Shown here piece after piece: positions 7,666 through 17,516 of a DNA stretch of 64,000 bases. The notes under the pieces are model-generated. The model worked only from the letters and a program-made list of their open reading frames with translations, ran no database searches and was not told the origin of the DNA. Origin of the DNA: an uncultured Pseudomonadota bacterium. GTDB lineage: Bacteria > Pseudomonadota > Gammaproteobacteria > Steroidobacterales > Steroidobacteraceae. A program made the translations under genes and the position numbers. Position 1 is the first letter of the stretch; each line of letters begins with the position of its first letter. The DNA lies in NCBI GenBank assembly GCA_903908265.1, contig CAIVRI010000080.1, positions 62,001 to 126,000 on the forward strand. The letters are read 5' to 3'.

Positions 7666-8819
7666 GCCGGTCTCCGTCGCTCGAGCAATTCCACCAGGGC
7701 ATCCAGCACGACACCCGCGACCAGGGCGAGCGCCACCGTCGGCAAGGCCCCTAGCAGAACGAGATCCGTCGCCGTCTGGCCTATACCTTGAAAAATAAAC
7801 GTGCCGAGTCCACCGCCACCCACCAACGCCGCCACGGCCGCAAGGCCTATATTTTGCACAAGAACCACCCGTATACCGGTCAAAATCGTCGGCAGCGCCA
7901 GCGGCCAGCGGACGCGCACCAGTACCTGCCCTGCGGTCAGCCCCATGCCGCGCGCCGCCTCGATCACAGCCGCATCGACCTGCAGCAGGCCCAACACCGT
8001 ATTGGCCACGATCGGCAGCAACGCGTATAGAAACAACGCGATGAAGGCCGGCGCATAGCCAATCCCGCCAATGCCCAGCGCGGCTAACGAGGGGAACGCC
8101 ACCACCAAGGCCGCCAAGGGCGCCATCAAGATGCCATACAGAGCAATCGATGGAATCGTCTGCACCAGATTGAGCGCGGTGAGAATCGCCTGGCGCCACC
8201 GCGGTCGATGAAAGCTAGCCAGTCCCAGCGGCAACCCCACCGACACCGCTGCCACCAAGGACCCAACGGACAGCAACAGGTGTCGATTACATTCGTGCAC
8301 AAACCGATCGGCATTGGCCAAATATTCGCGCCACATCGAGACGTGGTCAAAGTGGCCGCTGACAAGCCCGGCCATCAGCACCGCGAGTGCGAGCGCGAGC
8401 AATACCAACCGCCGCAGCGCCGGCAGTTGCAATTGGGCGACGGCATCGATGACCAACAAGGCCGCTGCCGCCAGCGCCAACCAGCAACCCACACCCGGGG
8501 CAATACGCACAACGTGGTTATCCAGCGGCGAGAGGGCCGTGGCCGCAGCGCCGAGGGTATAGGCGATCGCCACCACAGCCACCGCCGCAGCCAAGCCCCG
8601 CAGGGCGGCCCGCCGCGTGAGCGCTGCATACAGCAACGGGACCGCACACGCGGCCATCAGCAGCAACAGAGCGCCCCCCGACAGCGCCTGCGACAAGGGC
8701 AGCGCAACCCCCGGCACAATGCGATTTGCTTTTTCGATCACAAACGGCAAGCCAAACAACGCCAACAGCGCGACGCTACCAAACACCATCCCCGGCAGAT
8801 CCGGCCGATAGCGCCTCAT
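7662..8819 (-). CDS. yehY: Osmoprotectant ABC transporter permease, long form (YehY type)
   Basis: A 385-residue inner-membrane protein. The first ~170 residues are extra membrane segments with a loop (TALSPLDNHVVRIAPGVG), typical of YehY compared with the short permeases. The second half is the transport domain, with NLVQTIPSIALYGILMAPLA and the EAA loop AVIEAARGMGLTAGQVLVRV. It overlaps the binding-protein gene by four bases upstream and the ATPase gene by four downstream. The order binding protein, long permease, ATPase, short permease matches the yehZYXW operon of enteric bacteria, which handles glycine betaine with low affinity. Confidence 0.9.
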   Translation of the reverse strand: MRRYRPDLPGMVFGSVALLALFGLPFVIEKANRIVPGVALPLSQALSGGALLLLMAACAVPLLYAALTRRAALRGLAAAVAVVAIAYTLGAAATALSPLDNHVVRIAPGVGCWLALAAAALLVIDAVAQLQLPALRRLVLLALALAVLMAGLVSGHFDHVSMWREYLANADRFVHECNRHLLLSVGSLVAAVSVGLPLGLASFHRPRWRQAILTALNLVQTIPSIALYGILMAPLAALVVAFPSLAALGIGGIGYAPAFIALFLYALLPIVANTVLGLLQVDAAVIEAARGMGLTAGQVLVRVRWPLALPTILTGIRVVLVQNIGLAAVAALVGGGGLGTFIFQGIGQTATDLVLLGALPTVALALVAGVVLDALVELLERRRPA

Positions 8820-9718
8820 GGTAAAAACCCCTGCGCACGTAAGTAGTCCTGCGCCACCACCAGCGGGGCCTCACCGTCGATTTGAACGCGCTCATTCAGA
8901 CGCTGCAAGCGCGCACGGTCCAGACTACGCATCAGCGGCGCCACGATCCCTGGCAGTTGCGGATAGCGCCGAAGCAGCGCCTCGCGGGCCGTAGGCACCG
9001 GTGCATAGATTGGCTGCACCCGACGGTCATCCTCCAAGACCCGCAACTGCGCGCTGACAATGCCGCCATCGGTCGCATACACCATCGCCACATTGACCCC
9101 ATCGGTATGCGCGGCCGCCGCGCCGATCGTGGCCGCGGTTTCGCCACCGGCCAGCACGATCTTCTGGCGTGACGCCAATCGAAAGTCATAGCGGGCCTCG
9201 AGTGCGCGCAAGGTACCGGCATTGGCGAACTCGGCGGAACACGCCAACACAACCGCACCGCCTGCACGCACCCAGCGCCCAAAATCGGACATCGTCGAGA
9301 GGCCTGCAGCGCGGGCCACGTCCTCACGCACCGCCAAGGCCCAGGCATTGCTGGCCGGTGCCGGTTCCAGCCACACAATCCGGTGGGTCTGCAGATCCAA
9401 TCGCGCGCCCTCGGCGTAGCCTGCGGTCGCATCCTTCCACACCGGATCCGTCGGCCGGTTGTAAAAGAACCCCGCATTGCCGGTGTATTCGACGTAGAGG
9501 TCGATCTCGCCGGCGAGTAGCGCACGCCGCACCACCGGTGTCGCCCCCAACATCATCCGGTCCTCGGTCGGGATACCGTGCGCTTGCAGCAGCAAGCGAA
9601 TCATCTGCCCGATCATCGCCGACTCGGTCGATAACTTGGACGAAACCACCACAGGCGCCGCTGCCGCCCACGCAGGCGCGCAGGCGAACCACAGACAAAG
9701 AGCGAAAACACGCAGCAT
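8816..9718 (-). CDS. osmF: Periplasmic osmoprotectant-binding protein (OsmF/YehZ type)
   Basis: A 300-residue binding protein with a signal peptide, MLRVFALCLWFACAPAWAAAA, cleaved near residue 20. Mature-protein landmarks of the OpuAC/glycine-betaine-binding family are VVVSSKLSTESAMIGQMIRL, GEIDLYVEYTGNAGFFYN (the ligand-cage loop with Tyr residues) and VAQDYLRAQGFLP at the end. I use ATG 9718; a TTG three codons earlier is possible. It is the first gene of the operon and is divergent from soxB, so betaine uptake and sarcosine oxidation may share one control region (9719-9887). Confidence 0.9.
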   Translation of the reverse strand: MLRVFALCLWFACAPAWAAAAPVVVSSKLSTESAMIGQMIRLLLQAHGIPTEDRMMLGATPVVRRALLAGEIDLYVEYTGNAGFFYNRPTDPVWKDATAGYAEGARLDLQTHRIVWLEPAPASNAWALAVREDVARAAGLSTMSDFGRWVRAGGAVVLACSAEFANAGTLRALEARYDFRLASRQKIVLAGGETAATIGAAAAHTDGVNVAMVYATDGGIVSAQLRVLEDDRRVQPIYAPVPTAREALLRRYPQLPGIVAPLMRSLDRARLQRLNERVQIDGEAPLVVAQDYLRAQGFLP

Positions 9719-9887
9719 CCGCAACAAACCAGCTCCCCAAAACCGGCTAAAATACCGGCGCGAACCATGCGAACCATGGGCATTGTCGAGCGCAGCGTCA
9801 AGCCTAGCACCGCGGATCGCTTGGCGGCCCCATGAGGACCGCCGGTGTTAACGTATATCGGCCGCGCGCGGACGACGCGACGGATCG
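9719..9887. promoter_or_regulatory. Divergent control region between the osmolyte importer and sarcosine oxidase operons
   Basis: A 169-base gap from which osmF (minus) and soxB (plus) diverge. It contains a tandem direct repeat, CGAACCATG at 9761-9769 and again at 9770-9778, and a CCGGC pair at 9743-9747 and 9755-9759 flanking an A/T-rich core. These are candidate regulator sites. No convincing -35/-10 pair can be assigned by eye. Confidence 0.5.
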
Positions 9888-11213
9888 ATGAGAGAGCCGA
9901 CAACGAACGTGAAGATCCAGCTGAAACGAACCCCCAACGTCCGCTCGGACGGCACGGACAGCGGCGACTACGGCCTGTTGCGCCTGCTCCGCGAGGGTAT
10001 TTTCGGTCACGGTGGCTGGCGCCCGGCCTGGCACAAAGCGCAGCCACGCGCACACTACCGCGTACTGGTGATCGGTGGTGGCGGTCAAGGCTTGGCCACC
10101 GCGCATGCGCTGGCCACGCTGCACGGCATCACCGACGTGGCGGTCCTCGAAAAAGGCCCGATTGGCCTCGGTAACGTAGGTCGCAATACCACCATCATCC
10201 GGTCCAACTACTTTCATCCGGATAACGTGCGTTTCTACGAGCACTCGCTGCAGTTGTGGGAACAACTCGAGCGCACGTTGAACTTCAACGTCATGGTGAG
10301 TCAGCGGGGTACCTTGAACCTGTTCCACACCGAGGCGCAGCGGGATCTGTTTACCCGCCGTGCCAACGGCATGCGACTACAAGACGTCGATGCGGTGCCG
10401 TTGGACCGCAAAGAGGTCAAGAGCTTGGTCCCGCTCGTGGATCTGGATCACGGCCGCTTCCCCGTATTGGGTGGGTTCTTACAACCCCGCGGTGGCACCG
10501 TACGCCACGACGCAGTGGCCTGGGGCTACGCACGCGCGGCGTCCCGGGCAGGGGTGGATATCGTGGAGCATTGCGAAGTACGCCGCATCGTCACCGCAGG
10601 CGGACGCGTCACTGGCGTCGAGACCACCCAAGGCTTCATTGGCGCCGACATTGTCTGTCTGGCCGTAGCAGGACACTCCTCAACGCTGGCCTCGACCGTC
10701 GGGCTGCAACTCCCGATCGAGAGCCACGTGCTCCAAGCGTTTGTGACCGAGGCGATCAAGCCGGTCTTGGATGTGGTCCTCACCTATGGTGCAGGCCACT
10801 TCTACATCAGCCAATCCGACAAGGGTGGCCTCGTCTTCGGTGGCCACATCGATGGCTACAACACGTATGGGCAACGCGGCACCCTGCCCATGGCCGAGGA
10901 AGTCGCGGCCGCAGGCCTCACCCTGCTGCCAGGACTCGGTCGGGTCCGTGTATTGCGCCAATGGGGTGGCGTCATGGATATGAGCATGGACGGATCGCCG
11001 CTGATCTCGCGTACGCCCATCGAAGGCCTGTATCTGAACGGCGGATGGTGCTACGGCGGCTTCAAAGCGATCCCGGCCGGGGGCGTCGCCACCGCGCACC
11101 TGATCGCAACAGGCGAACCCCATGCCATTGCGCGGCACATGGACCTGGACCGCTTCGCGGACGGGCGCCTCATCGATGAACGCGGCGCAGGCCCGTATCC
11201 CTGGGCCCACTGA
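9888..11213 (+). CDS. soxB: Sarcosine oxidase, beta subunit
   Basis: A 441-residue flavoprotein. After a ~55-residue N-terminal region, VLVIGGGGQGLATA (residues 59-72) is the FAD dinucleotide-binding motif. GGTVRHDAVAWGYARA holds His207, at the place where heterotetrameric sarcosine oxidase attaches FMN covalently. The end GLYLNGGWCYGGFKAIPAGG is the family's C-terminal FAD contact. It oxidises sarcosine to glycine, with the one-carbon unit passing to tetrahydrofolate via the alpha subunit. First gene of a tight operon soxB-soxD-soxA-soxG-DMGDH with 1-base gaps or 4-base overlaps and a 14-base overlap at soxA/soxG. ATG 9888 is the best start in frame; its ribosome site is weak. Confidence 0.93.
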   Translation: MREPTTNVKIQLKRTPNVRSDGTDSGDYGLLRLLREGIFGHGGWRPAWHKAQPRAHYRVLVIGGGGQGLATAHALATLHGITDVAVLEKGPIGLGNVGRNTTIIRSNYFHPDNVRFYEHSLQLWEQLERTLNFNVMVSQRGTLNLFHTEAQRDLFTRRANGMRLQDVDAVPLDRKEVKSLVPLVDLDHGRFPVLGGFLQPRGGTVRHDAVAWGYARAASRAGVDIVEHCEVRRIVTAGGRVTGVETTQGFIGADIVCLAVAGHSSTLASTVGLQLPIESHVLQAFVTEAIKPVLDVVLTYGAGHFYISQSDKGGLVFGGHIDGYNTYGQRGTLPMAEEVAAAGLTLLPGLGRVRVLRQWGGVMDMSMDGSPLISRTPIEGLYLNGGWCYGGFKAIPAGGVATAHLIATGEPHAIARHMDLDRFADGRLIDERGAGPYPWAH

Positions 11214-11214
11214 G

Positions 11215-11496
11215 ATGTTGCGCATTCAGTGTCCCCACTGCGGCTGCCGTGACGAAACCGAGTTCCGCTATCGAGGCGATGCGTCGATCTCGCGTCCACT
11301 CGCCGATGCCGGTGAAGCGGCTTTTGTGCACTACGTGTACCACCGCAACAACCCCAAGGGCTGGCATGTGGAATGGTGGCTGCATGTCAGCGGATGTCGC
11401 GCCGTACTGCGAGTCGTCCGGCATACGGTCACCCACGAGATCCATTCGGTCACGCTCCCGCAAGAACCCGTCGATATCCCCTGGGAGGCGCGATGA
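11215..11496 (+). CDS. soxD: Sarcosine oxidase, delta subunit
   Basis: A 93-residue protein beginning MLRIQCPHCGCRDETEFRY. The Cys-Pro-His-Cys and later histidine/cysteine residues form the zinc site of the delta subunit. FVHYVYHRNNPKGWHVEWW is the family's best-conserved stretch and is followed by the HVSGCRA motif. The start lies one base after the soxB stop, and the end overlaps soxA by four bases. The delta subunit is structural in the alpha-beta-gamma-delta complex. Confidence 0.93.
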   Translation: MLRIQCPHCGCRDETEFRYRGDASISRPLADAGEAAFVHYVYHRNNPKGWHVEWWLHVSGCRAVLRVVRHTVTHEIHSVTLPQEPVDIPWEAR

Positions 11497-14429
11497 GCGG
11501 CTCCACTCGACTGGGCAGCGGTTTATTTGACCGCGGCACGACACCCATCCGCTTTCGGTTCGACGGCACGGCGTACGTGGGCCGCGCGGGCGACACCTTA
11601 GCGGCGGCACTACTGGCCAATGGCGTGCAAGTGGTCGGTCGCAGTTTTAAATATCACCGCCGACGCGGTATCTACACCGCCGGTCCTGAAGAGCCCTGTG
11701 CGCTGGTGACGCTGATCGATGGCAAACAGCGTGAACCCAATCGTCCCGCCACACTGGTGCCACTGTTCGACGGTCTTGTCGCCGAGAGTCAGAATCGTTG
11801 GCCCTCCTTGCGCTATGACGTACTGAGCCTGTTCGGTCTGCTGTCGCGGTTTTTGCCGGCCGGTTTTTACTACAAAACCTTCATGTGGCCCGCCTTCGCG
11901 TGGGAGCGCTTGTACGAACCCCTGATCCGCCGGGCCGCCGGACTCGGCCGGCTACAGGCCCTGACGACGCCGACCACCGCGCCGGCCGAAACCGTGCACG
12001 ACCACACTGAAGTGCTGGTGGTCGGCGCCGGCCCCGCCGGACTCAGCGCAGCCTACGTGCTCGGCAGCACCGGCCTGCGTGTCATCCTGGCAGAACAAGA
12101 TAGCCATCTGGGTGGCGGCACCTTGCTCGACCCGGCGTGGCACGCCTGGCGCACTGCCCTACTCGCTCGGCTCACCTGCCTGCCCAACGTGCGGATCTGG
12201 GCCCAGACAACCGTCATCGGCGCCTACGGGCACGGTGTCTATGGCGCACTGGAGTCGTTTGCGCGCACGACGAGTGCCCCGCAGACTGCGGCGCCCGAAC
12301 GCCTGCATGTGGTGCGCGCAGCAGCAACCGTATTGGCTACCGGCTGTGTCGAGCGACTGATCGCCTTGCCCGGCAACGATCTGCCCGGCGTCCTGCTCGC
12401 CGGCGCGGCGCTACGCTACCTCGTCGGCCACGGCATCTCGGCTGGGCACCGCACCGCCGTGTTCACCAACAATGACGAGGCCTACAGTACGGCGCTGGAA
12501 TATATGCGCCAAGGTAGTCCCATCGAAGCCATCATCGATGTGCGCGAATACTCGCCGGCAGCAGACCGCGCCCGTGGCGCGGGACTCACGGTCTACGCGG
12601 GCGCCAAAGTAGAGGCGATTGTAGGTAGCCACTGCGTACGCGCCATCCGCGTGCGGGACCGGGAAGGCCAGCGTTTCACCTTGGCGGTCGACTGTGTGCT
12701 GCTCTCGGGTGGACAAACGCCGGCAACCGCCTTGGCCACACAACTCGGTGCCGAATTGCGCTGGAGTTCCTCCATGGCCGCGTTCATCCCGGATCTGGCA
12801 CCCGTCATAGGCCAGGTCGCGGGGTCCACCCATGGGGTCTGTGGCCTGGCATCCGCCGTCGCCGATGGGATCTCCGCGGCCGAGCGGATTGCCGCGACGC
12901 TGGGTCTGGGTGCATTGCAACTGCCGCCGTTTCCGCCAGCACCCAACGATGCGCCGCGCGGGGATTTGGAGCCGTGTTGGGAGATCCCAGGCGCAGGCGC
13001 TGCGTTTGTCGACCTGCAGCATGACGTCACGACCGCAGACATCCGCCTCGCCCGACGCGAGGGCTACGAGCACGTCGAGCACATGAAGCGCTACACGACC
13101 CACGGTATGGCCACCGATCAGGGGCGTATCGGTGGACTGGTCGGTAACGCAGTCTTGGCGATCGCACGCGGGATCGACTTCGCTGAAGTCGGGCAGCCCA
13201 AGGCGCGGCCTTTCCTCGAACCTGTACCCTTTGCCGCTCTAGCCGGTGGCGAAACGGGTGCGCACTTCAAACCAAAGCGCCGCTTGCCCCTGCATGACTG
13301 GCATGCAGCGGCCGGTGCCACCTTCGTCAACGCCGGTCTGTGGCTGCGGCCACTCGTCTATGCGCAGGACACCAGTTGGTCGACCGTGATGGCGGAAGCA
13401 CGGCACGTCCGTCGCGAGGTCGGCATCACCGATGTATCCAGCTTGGGTAAAATCGAGGTCACCGGTAGCGATGCGGCTGCGTTTCTCGACTGCCTGTACG
13501 CCAACACACTCTCGACCTTGACGATGGGACGGTGCCGGTACGGGCTCATGCTGCGCGAAGACGGCATCGTGCTTGACGACGGTACGGTGGCGCGATTGGG
13601 CAAGGACCATTTCCTACTCACCACAACCACCGTGAATGCCGCGACGGTCCTCGAGCACCTCGAATTTCATCGCCAGACGGTTTACCCCCACTGGGACGTC
13701 GCTATCACCGACGTCGGCGATCACTGGGCACAGTTTGCCGTGGCCGGCCCACTGTCCCGCGCGCTGCTCAGCGAAATCCTCGAGAACACGGACCTCTCGA
13801 ATGCCGCATTTCCGTTTATGGCGGCCGCGGGCGTGCGCGTCGCCGGCATCCCCGGCCGACTCTTTCGCATCTCGTTTTCGGGTGAGTTGGCCTATGAAGT
13901 CGCCGTACCGGCGCGGCATGCGCTTGGGGTCTGGTCCACACTCATCGCATTGGGGACCCCGATGGGGCTCAAGCCCTACGGTCTCGATGCACTCAACACC
14001 CTGCGCATTGAAAAAGGCCACATGACCGGCGCGGAGTTAAACGGCCAGACCACCGCCAGCGATCTGGGCCTCGGTCGGCTCTGCAAAGCGCACGGTGATT
14101 ACATCGGCGCCACGTTGCGCCGCCGCCCCGCGCTGAACGGGGGCACCCGCTTGGAACTCGTGGGCGTACGTCCCATCGACGGTGAGCAGCGCCTGCGCAA
14201 CGGGACGCACCTACTCGACCCAGACTCCGGCGCCAGTCTCGGTTTCGTCACCTCCGCAACACCGGCCACCGAACAAGTCGGTTGGGTCGGCCTTGCGCTG
14301 CTGTCCGGCGGCCATGCACGACACGGGCAGCGCTTGATCGCCACCGCACCGATCCATGACGAGACCTACGCGGTCGACATTACCAGTCCGCACCATCTCG
14401 ATCCGGAGAACACCCGTGTCCGTGGCTGA
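11493..14429 (+). CDS. soxA: Sarcosine oxidase, alpha subunit
   Basis: A 978-residue subunit of usual length. The N-terminal ~90 residues are a ferredoxin-like fold (FDGTAYVGRAGDTLAAALLA; RSFKYHRRRGIYTAGPEEPC). Then come the pyridine-nucleotide domain (VLVVGAGPAGLSAAYVLGST near residue 175) and, in the last ~380 residues, a GcvT/aminomethyltransferase domain (DVSSLGKIEVTGSDAAAFLD; FSGELAYEVAVPA). The GcvT part binds tetrahydrofolate and converts the sarcosine methyl group to methylene-THF. ATG 11493 overlaps soxD by four bases; a longer frame upstream lies inside soxD and is rejected. Confidence 0.94.
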   Translation: MSGSTRLGSGLFDRGTTPIRFRFDGTAYVGRAGDTLAAALLANGVQVVGRSFKYHRRRGIYTAGPEEPCALVTLIDGKQREPNRPATLVPLFDGLVAESQNRWPSLRYDVLSLFGLLSRFLPAGFYYKTFMWPAFAWERLYEPLIRRAAGLGRLQALTTPTTAPAETVHDHTEVLVVGAGPAGLSAAYVLGSTGLRVILAEQDSHLGGGTLLDPAWHAWRTALLARLTCLPNVRIWAQTTVIGAYGHGVYGALESFARTTSAPQTAAPERLHVVRAAATVLATGCVERLIALPGNDLPGVLLAGAALRYLVGHGISAGHRTAVFTNNDEAYSTALEYMRQGSPIEAIIDVREYSPAADRARGAGLTVYAGAKVEAIVGSHCVRAIRVRDREGQRFTLAVDCVLLSGGQTPATALATQLGAELRWSSSMAAFIPDLAPVIGQVAGSTHGVCGLASAVADGISAAERIAATLGLGALQLPPFPPAPNDAPRGDLEPCWEIPGAGAAFVDLQHDVTTADIRLARREGYEHVEHMKRYTTHGMATDQGRIGGLVGNAVLAIARGIDFAEVGQPKARPFLEPVPFAALAGGETGAHFKPKRRLPLHDWHAAAGATFVNAGLWLRPLVYAQDTSWSTVMAEARHVRREVGITDVSSLGKIEVTGSDAAAFLDCLYANTLSTLTMGRCRYGLMLREDGIVLDDGTVARLGKDHFLLTTTTVNAATVLEHLEFHRQTVYPHWDVAITDVGDHWAQFAVAGPLSRALLSEILENTDLSNAAFPFMAAAGVRVAGIPGRLFRISFSGELAYEVAVPARHALGVWSTLIALGTPMGLKPYGLDALNTLRIEKGHMTGAELNGQTTASDLGLGRLCKAHGDYIGATLRRRPALNGGTRLELVGVRPIDGEQRLRNGTHLLDPDSGASLGFVTSATPATEQVGWVGLALLSGGHARHGQRLIATAPIHDETYAVDITSPHHLDPENTRVRG

Positions 14430-14982
14430 GCCTGTGCATCCCAACGCCGCGTTGCGCTTTGCGGTCTCCAGTGGAGACTTGGTCGAAGTGGTCGCCCGTC
14501 GTGGCCGGCATCGTGATCTTGTGTATGCCGCCCGGGCACGCGAACTGTTATTGCCCACCGTGGGCGAAGCGACCTGGTCGGATACGTTTGTGACCGCCTG
14601 CACCCGCGTGGACCGCTGGTGGATCATCGGACCGACGCGCCCACCGGCAGAAACGGCCGCCCGCGTGGCGGGTATGCTCGGTAGCGGCGCCATCGTGGTC
14701 GACCAATCCTCGGGTTACGAAACAGTGGACTTGATCGGCAACGACTGGCGCAGCGCCTTGGCGAGCGGCTGCCGACTCGATCTGGATAAGGAGATATTCA
14801 GGCCCGGGCACGCCGCAGCGACCACGATCGCACAAGTCAACGTCGTGCTGATCCCGCACCCCTCGGGGCTGCTCGTGCTGGTGCCCACCACCTACGCGCA
14901 GCATTTTAGAGAGTGGTTGACGCACCGCGCGACGGCTCTAGATCTCCCATCACAGCAACCCACCGCAGAGGCCCCGACATGA
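14416..14982 (+). CDS. soxG: Sarcosine oxidase, gamma subunit
   Basis: About 188 residues, starting at GTG 14416 (VSVAEPVHPNAAL) or at a second GTG two codons later; both overlap the soxA stop. The region WSDTFVTACTRVDRWWIIGP and the C-terminal FRPGHAAATTIAQVNVVLI (a remnant of the GcvT-like fold; SoxG families have SHGRTxxxQxxVxL here) identify the gamma subunit. It is the most divergent subunit in all sarcosine oxidases. Its stop overlaps the start of the DMGDH-like gene (ATGA at 14979-14982). Confidence 0.87.
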   Translation: MSVAEPVHPNAALRFAVSSGDLVEVVARRGRHRDLVYAARARELLLPTVGEATWSDTFVTACTRVDRWWIIGPTRPPAETAARVAGMLGSGAIVVDQSSGYETVDLIGNDWRSALASGCRLDLDKEIFRPGHAAATTIAQVNVVLIPHPSGLLVLVPTTYAQHFREWLTHRATALDLPSQQPTAEAPT

Positions 14983-17393
14983 AAACCAGCGCGCAAGCCG
15001 TGGTCATTGGTGGCGGGGTCGTTGGTGCCAGTGTGTTGTATCACCTAGCAAAAATCGGTTGGACCGACGTCGTGCTGCTCGAACAGAGCGAACTCACCTC
15101 CGGCTCCACCTGGCACGCCGCCGGTGGCATGCACACGTTCAATGGCGAAGCGAACATCTCGCGTCTGCAGAAGTACACGATCGATCTGTACCGGGAGATT
15201 GAGCAGCTCTCGGGGCAGTCCTGTGGTCTACACCCCAATGGCGGCCTGATGCTCGCGGCCAATCAAGGCGAACTGGATAGCCTCAAACTGATTTGCTCGC
15301 GCGCGCGCTACCTCGGGATGGAAACCGAGATGATTACCGTGGCCGAGGCCACCACACTCAACCCCCTGATCGATCCGCAGTATTTTATCGGCGCGCTGTG
15401 GCGCGCCGATGGCGGCCACTGTGACCCCTCCGGCACCACACAAGCCTACGTCAAAGCAGCGCGTGGGCTCGGCGCTGCCGTCGAGCGCTTCACGCGGGTG
15501 ACGGGACTGCATCCGCGCGCGGATGGCAGCTGGACGGTCGTGACCAACAAGGGCGAAATCCACGCTGAGCATGTCGTCAATTGCGGCGGACTATGGGCAC
15601 GCGAAGTCGGCCGGCTGGTGGGCATCGAATTGCCGGTACTGGCGATGGAGCACCACTATTTACTGACGGAAGACATTCCTGAACTGGTCGGACGCGATAA
15701 GGAAATCGTCAATACCACCGACTATGCCGGCGAGATTTACATGCGCCAGGAGCGCGGTGGCGCCCTGATTGGCACTTATGAGCCCCACGGTCTGGTCTGG
15801 TCACCACACACCACACCTGCCGACTTCTCGATGCAACTGCTGCCGGATGACTTCGAGCGACTGGCCCCGTACTTTGAAGTCGGTTTCCAGCACTTCCCGG
15901 CATTAGGACGGGCGGGTATCCGCAAGGCCATCAACGGGCCCTTTACCTTCGCGCCCGACGGCAACCCACTGGTCGGTCCGGTGCGTGGCGTGCGCAATTT
16001 CTGGGTCGCCTGCGCGGTCATGGCCGGTTTCAGCCAAGGCGGCGGGATCGGTCTCATGTTGTCGCGCTGGATGGCCGAGGGCGATCCCGGTCAGGACATT
16101 CTGTCGATGGATGTCGCGCGCTTTGGTGCCTTTGCGACGCCCAAGTACACCGCGGTCAAGGTGCCGGAGAACTACGCACGGCGCTTTCGCCTCGTCTATC
16201 CCAACGAAGAATTACAGGAAGGCCGCCCGGTGCGCCGCTCACCGCTGTACGAGCGTTTCATCGCACGCGGCGCGGTCATGGGCGCCAATTTCGGGCTTGA
16301 GCACGCGCTGTGGTTTGCGCCGCCCGGCGTCGATCGGCGCGAAACACCGACCTATCGGCGCTCGGAAGCCTTTGCGATCGTGCGCGAAGAGTGCCGTCGC
16401 GTGCGCAGCCAGGTCGGTCTGTATGAGACGACCAACTACGGAAAATACGAAATCACGGGCGCCGGCGCCCGCGCTTGGCTCGACCGGGTCTTCGCCTGCC
16501 GCATCCCCAAGCCCGGGCGTTTGGCGCTCGCGCCGATGCTGAATGCAGCAGGCCGTCTGGTCGGTGATCTGTCGATCGCCTGCCTTGCTGAGGATCGCTA
16601 CCTGATTGTGGGTTCAGGCTTTGCCGAGGAATTTCACTTGCGTTGGTTCTGGCAGATGCAGCCGCCGGCGGATGTCTGGGTGCGCTCCGCCGCATCGACG
16701 CTCGGTGGCGTCGCGATCGCCGGACCGCACGCGCGTACGTTGCTGCAACGGCTGACGCGACTCGATCTATCCAATGCCGCATACAAATTGTTCGACGTGC
16801 GGGAAACGGCGGTGGGCTACGCGCCCGTCATGCTGACGCGCGCGGGCTTTACCGGCGAACTGGGCTATGAACTCTGGACGACACCCGATTACCTGGCCAC
16901 GCTGCATGAGGATCTGTGCACGGCCGGGGAGGATCTGGGACTCGTCCACTTTGGGGGGCGCGCATTATCTTCCCTGCGACTTGAGAAAAATTACGGTTCA
17001 TTCAACCGTGATTTTCGACCCGATTACACCCCCGCGCAAACGGGGCTCGATCGCTACGTCGACTTCCAAAAACCCGCCTTCATGGGCCGCGCCGCCGCAC
17101 TGGCCGAGCAGGCGACGGGACCGCAGCGTCGCTTCGTCGTCATGGAAGTCACCGCAGCAGACGCCGATGTGGTGGGCTACGAATCCATCATCAAGGACGG
17201 CAAGGCCGTCGGCTATGTGACCTCCGGCGCGTACGGGCACTGCATCGACCGCAGCCTCGCGGCCGGCTTTGTTCCCGCCGAATTCGCGCGCGAGGGCGAG
17301 GTGTTCGAAATCGACATACTCGGTCACGTGGCCAAAGCGGTAGTCCGACTCCAACCGCTGTATGACCCTGAAGGGTTGCGACTGCGCGCCTAA
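14979..17393 (+). CDS. Dimethylglycine/sarcosine dehydrogenase-like FAD protein with GcvT domain (copy 1)
   Basis: An 804-residue enzyme. Residues 7-35 are the FAD fold (VVIGGGVVGASVLYHLAKIG). TSGSTWHAAGGMHT contains His46, the residue that binds FAD covalently in mammalian dimethylglycine dehydrogenase. The DAO domain ends near residue 370 (CAVMAGFSQGGGIG), followed by a FAO_M linker and a GcvT domain (AGFTGELGYELWTT). The family oxidises N-methyl groups and passes the carbon to tetrahydrofolate. It is the last gene of the sox operon, supporting the steps dimethylglycine to sarcosine to glycine. Copy 2 at 55803-58214 is nearly the same length and also follows an MttB-family gene. Confidence 0.9.
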   Translation: MKTSAQAVVIGGGVVGASVLYHLAKIGWTDVVLLEQSELTSGSTWHAAGGMHTFNGEANISRLQKYTIDLYREIEQLSGQSCGLHPNGGLMLAANQGELDSLKLICSRARYLGMETEMITVAEATTLNPLIDPQYFIGALWRADGGHCDPSGTTQAYVKAARGLGAAVERFTRVTGLHPRADGSWTVVTNKGEIHAEHVVNCGGLWAREVGRLVGIELPVLAMEHHYLLTEDIPELVGRDKEIVNTTDYAGEIYMRQERGGALIGTYEPHGLVWSPHTTPADFSMQLLPDDFERLAPYFEVGFQHFPALGRAGIRKAINGPFTFAPDGNPLVGPVRGVRNFWVACAVMAGFSQGGGIGLMLSRWMAEGDPGQDILSMDVARFGAFATPKYTAVKVPENYARRFRLVYPNEELQEGRPVRRSPLYERFIARGAVMGANFGLEHALWFAPPGVDRRETPTYRRSEAFAIVREECRRVRSQVGLYETTNYGKYEITGAGARAWLDRVFACRIPKPGRLALAPMLNAAGRLVGDLSIACLAEDRYLIVGSGFAEEFHLRWFWQMQPPADVWVRSAASTLGGVAIAGPHARTLLQRLTRLDLSNAAYKLFDVRETAVGYAPVMLTRAGFTGELGYELWTTPDYLATLHEDLCTAGEDLGLVHFGGRALSSLRLEKNYGSFNRDFRPDYTPAQTGLDRYVDFQKPAFMGRAAALAEQATGPQRRFVVMEVTAADADVVGYESIIKDGKAVGYVTSGAYGHCIDRSLAAGFVPAEFAREGEVFEIDILGHVAKAVVRLQPLYDPEGLRLRA

Positions 17394-17516
17394 GGCAGGC
17401 TTGCGCGCTTACCGTCCTGCACAGTCACACGGAGGCGACCACAGAAACACGCGGGGATCTAGTGCCGCTCCGTGGAAGGCTGACCGCCTACCCAGGTCAA
17501 GTCTGAGGTCGCGGGA

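Noticed and set aside
8208..8846. Plus-strand open frame inside yehY
   Set aside because: Gln/Arg/His-rich composition is the antisense image of a Leu/Ala-rich membrane protein.
12411..13103. Long minus-strand open frame inside soxA
   Set aside because: It is an antisense shadow of a GC-rich coding gene, with no ribosome site, no conserved motif and low-complexity content.
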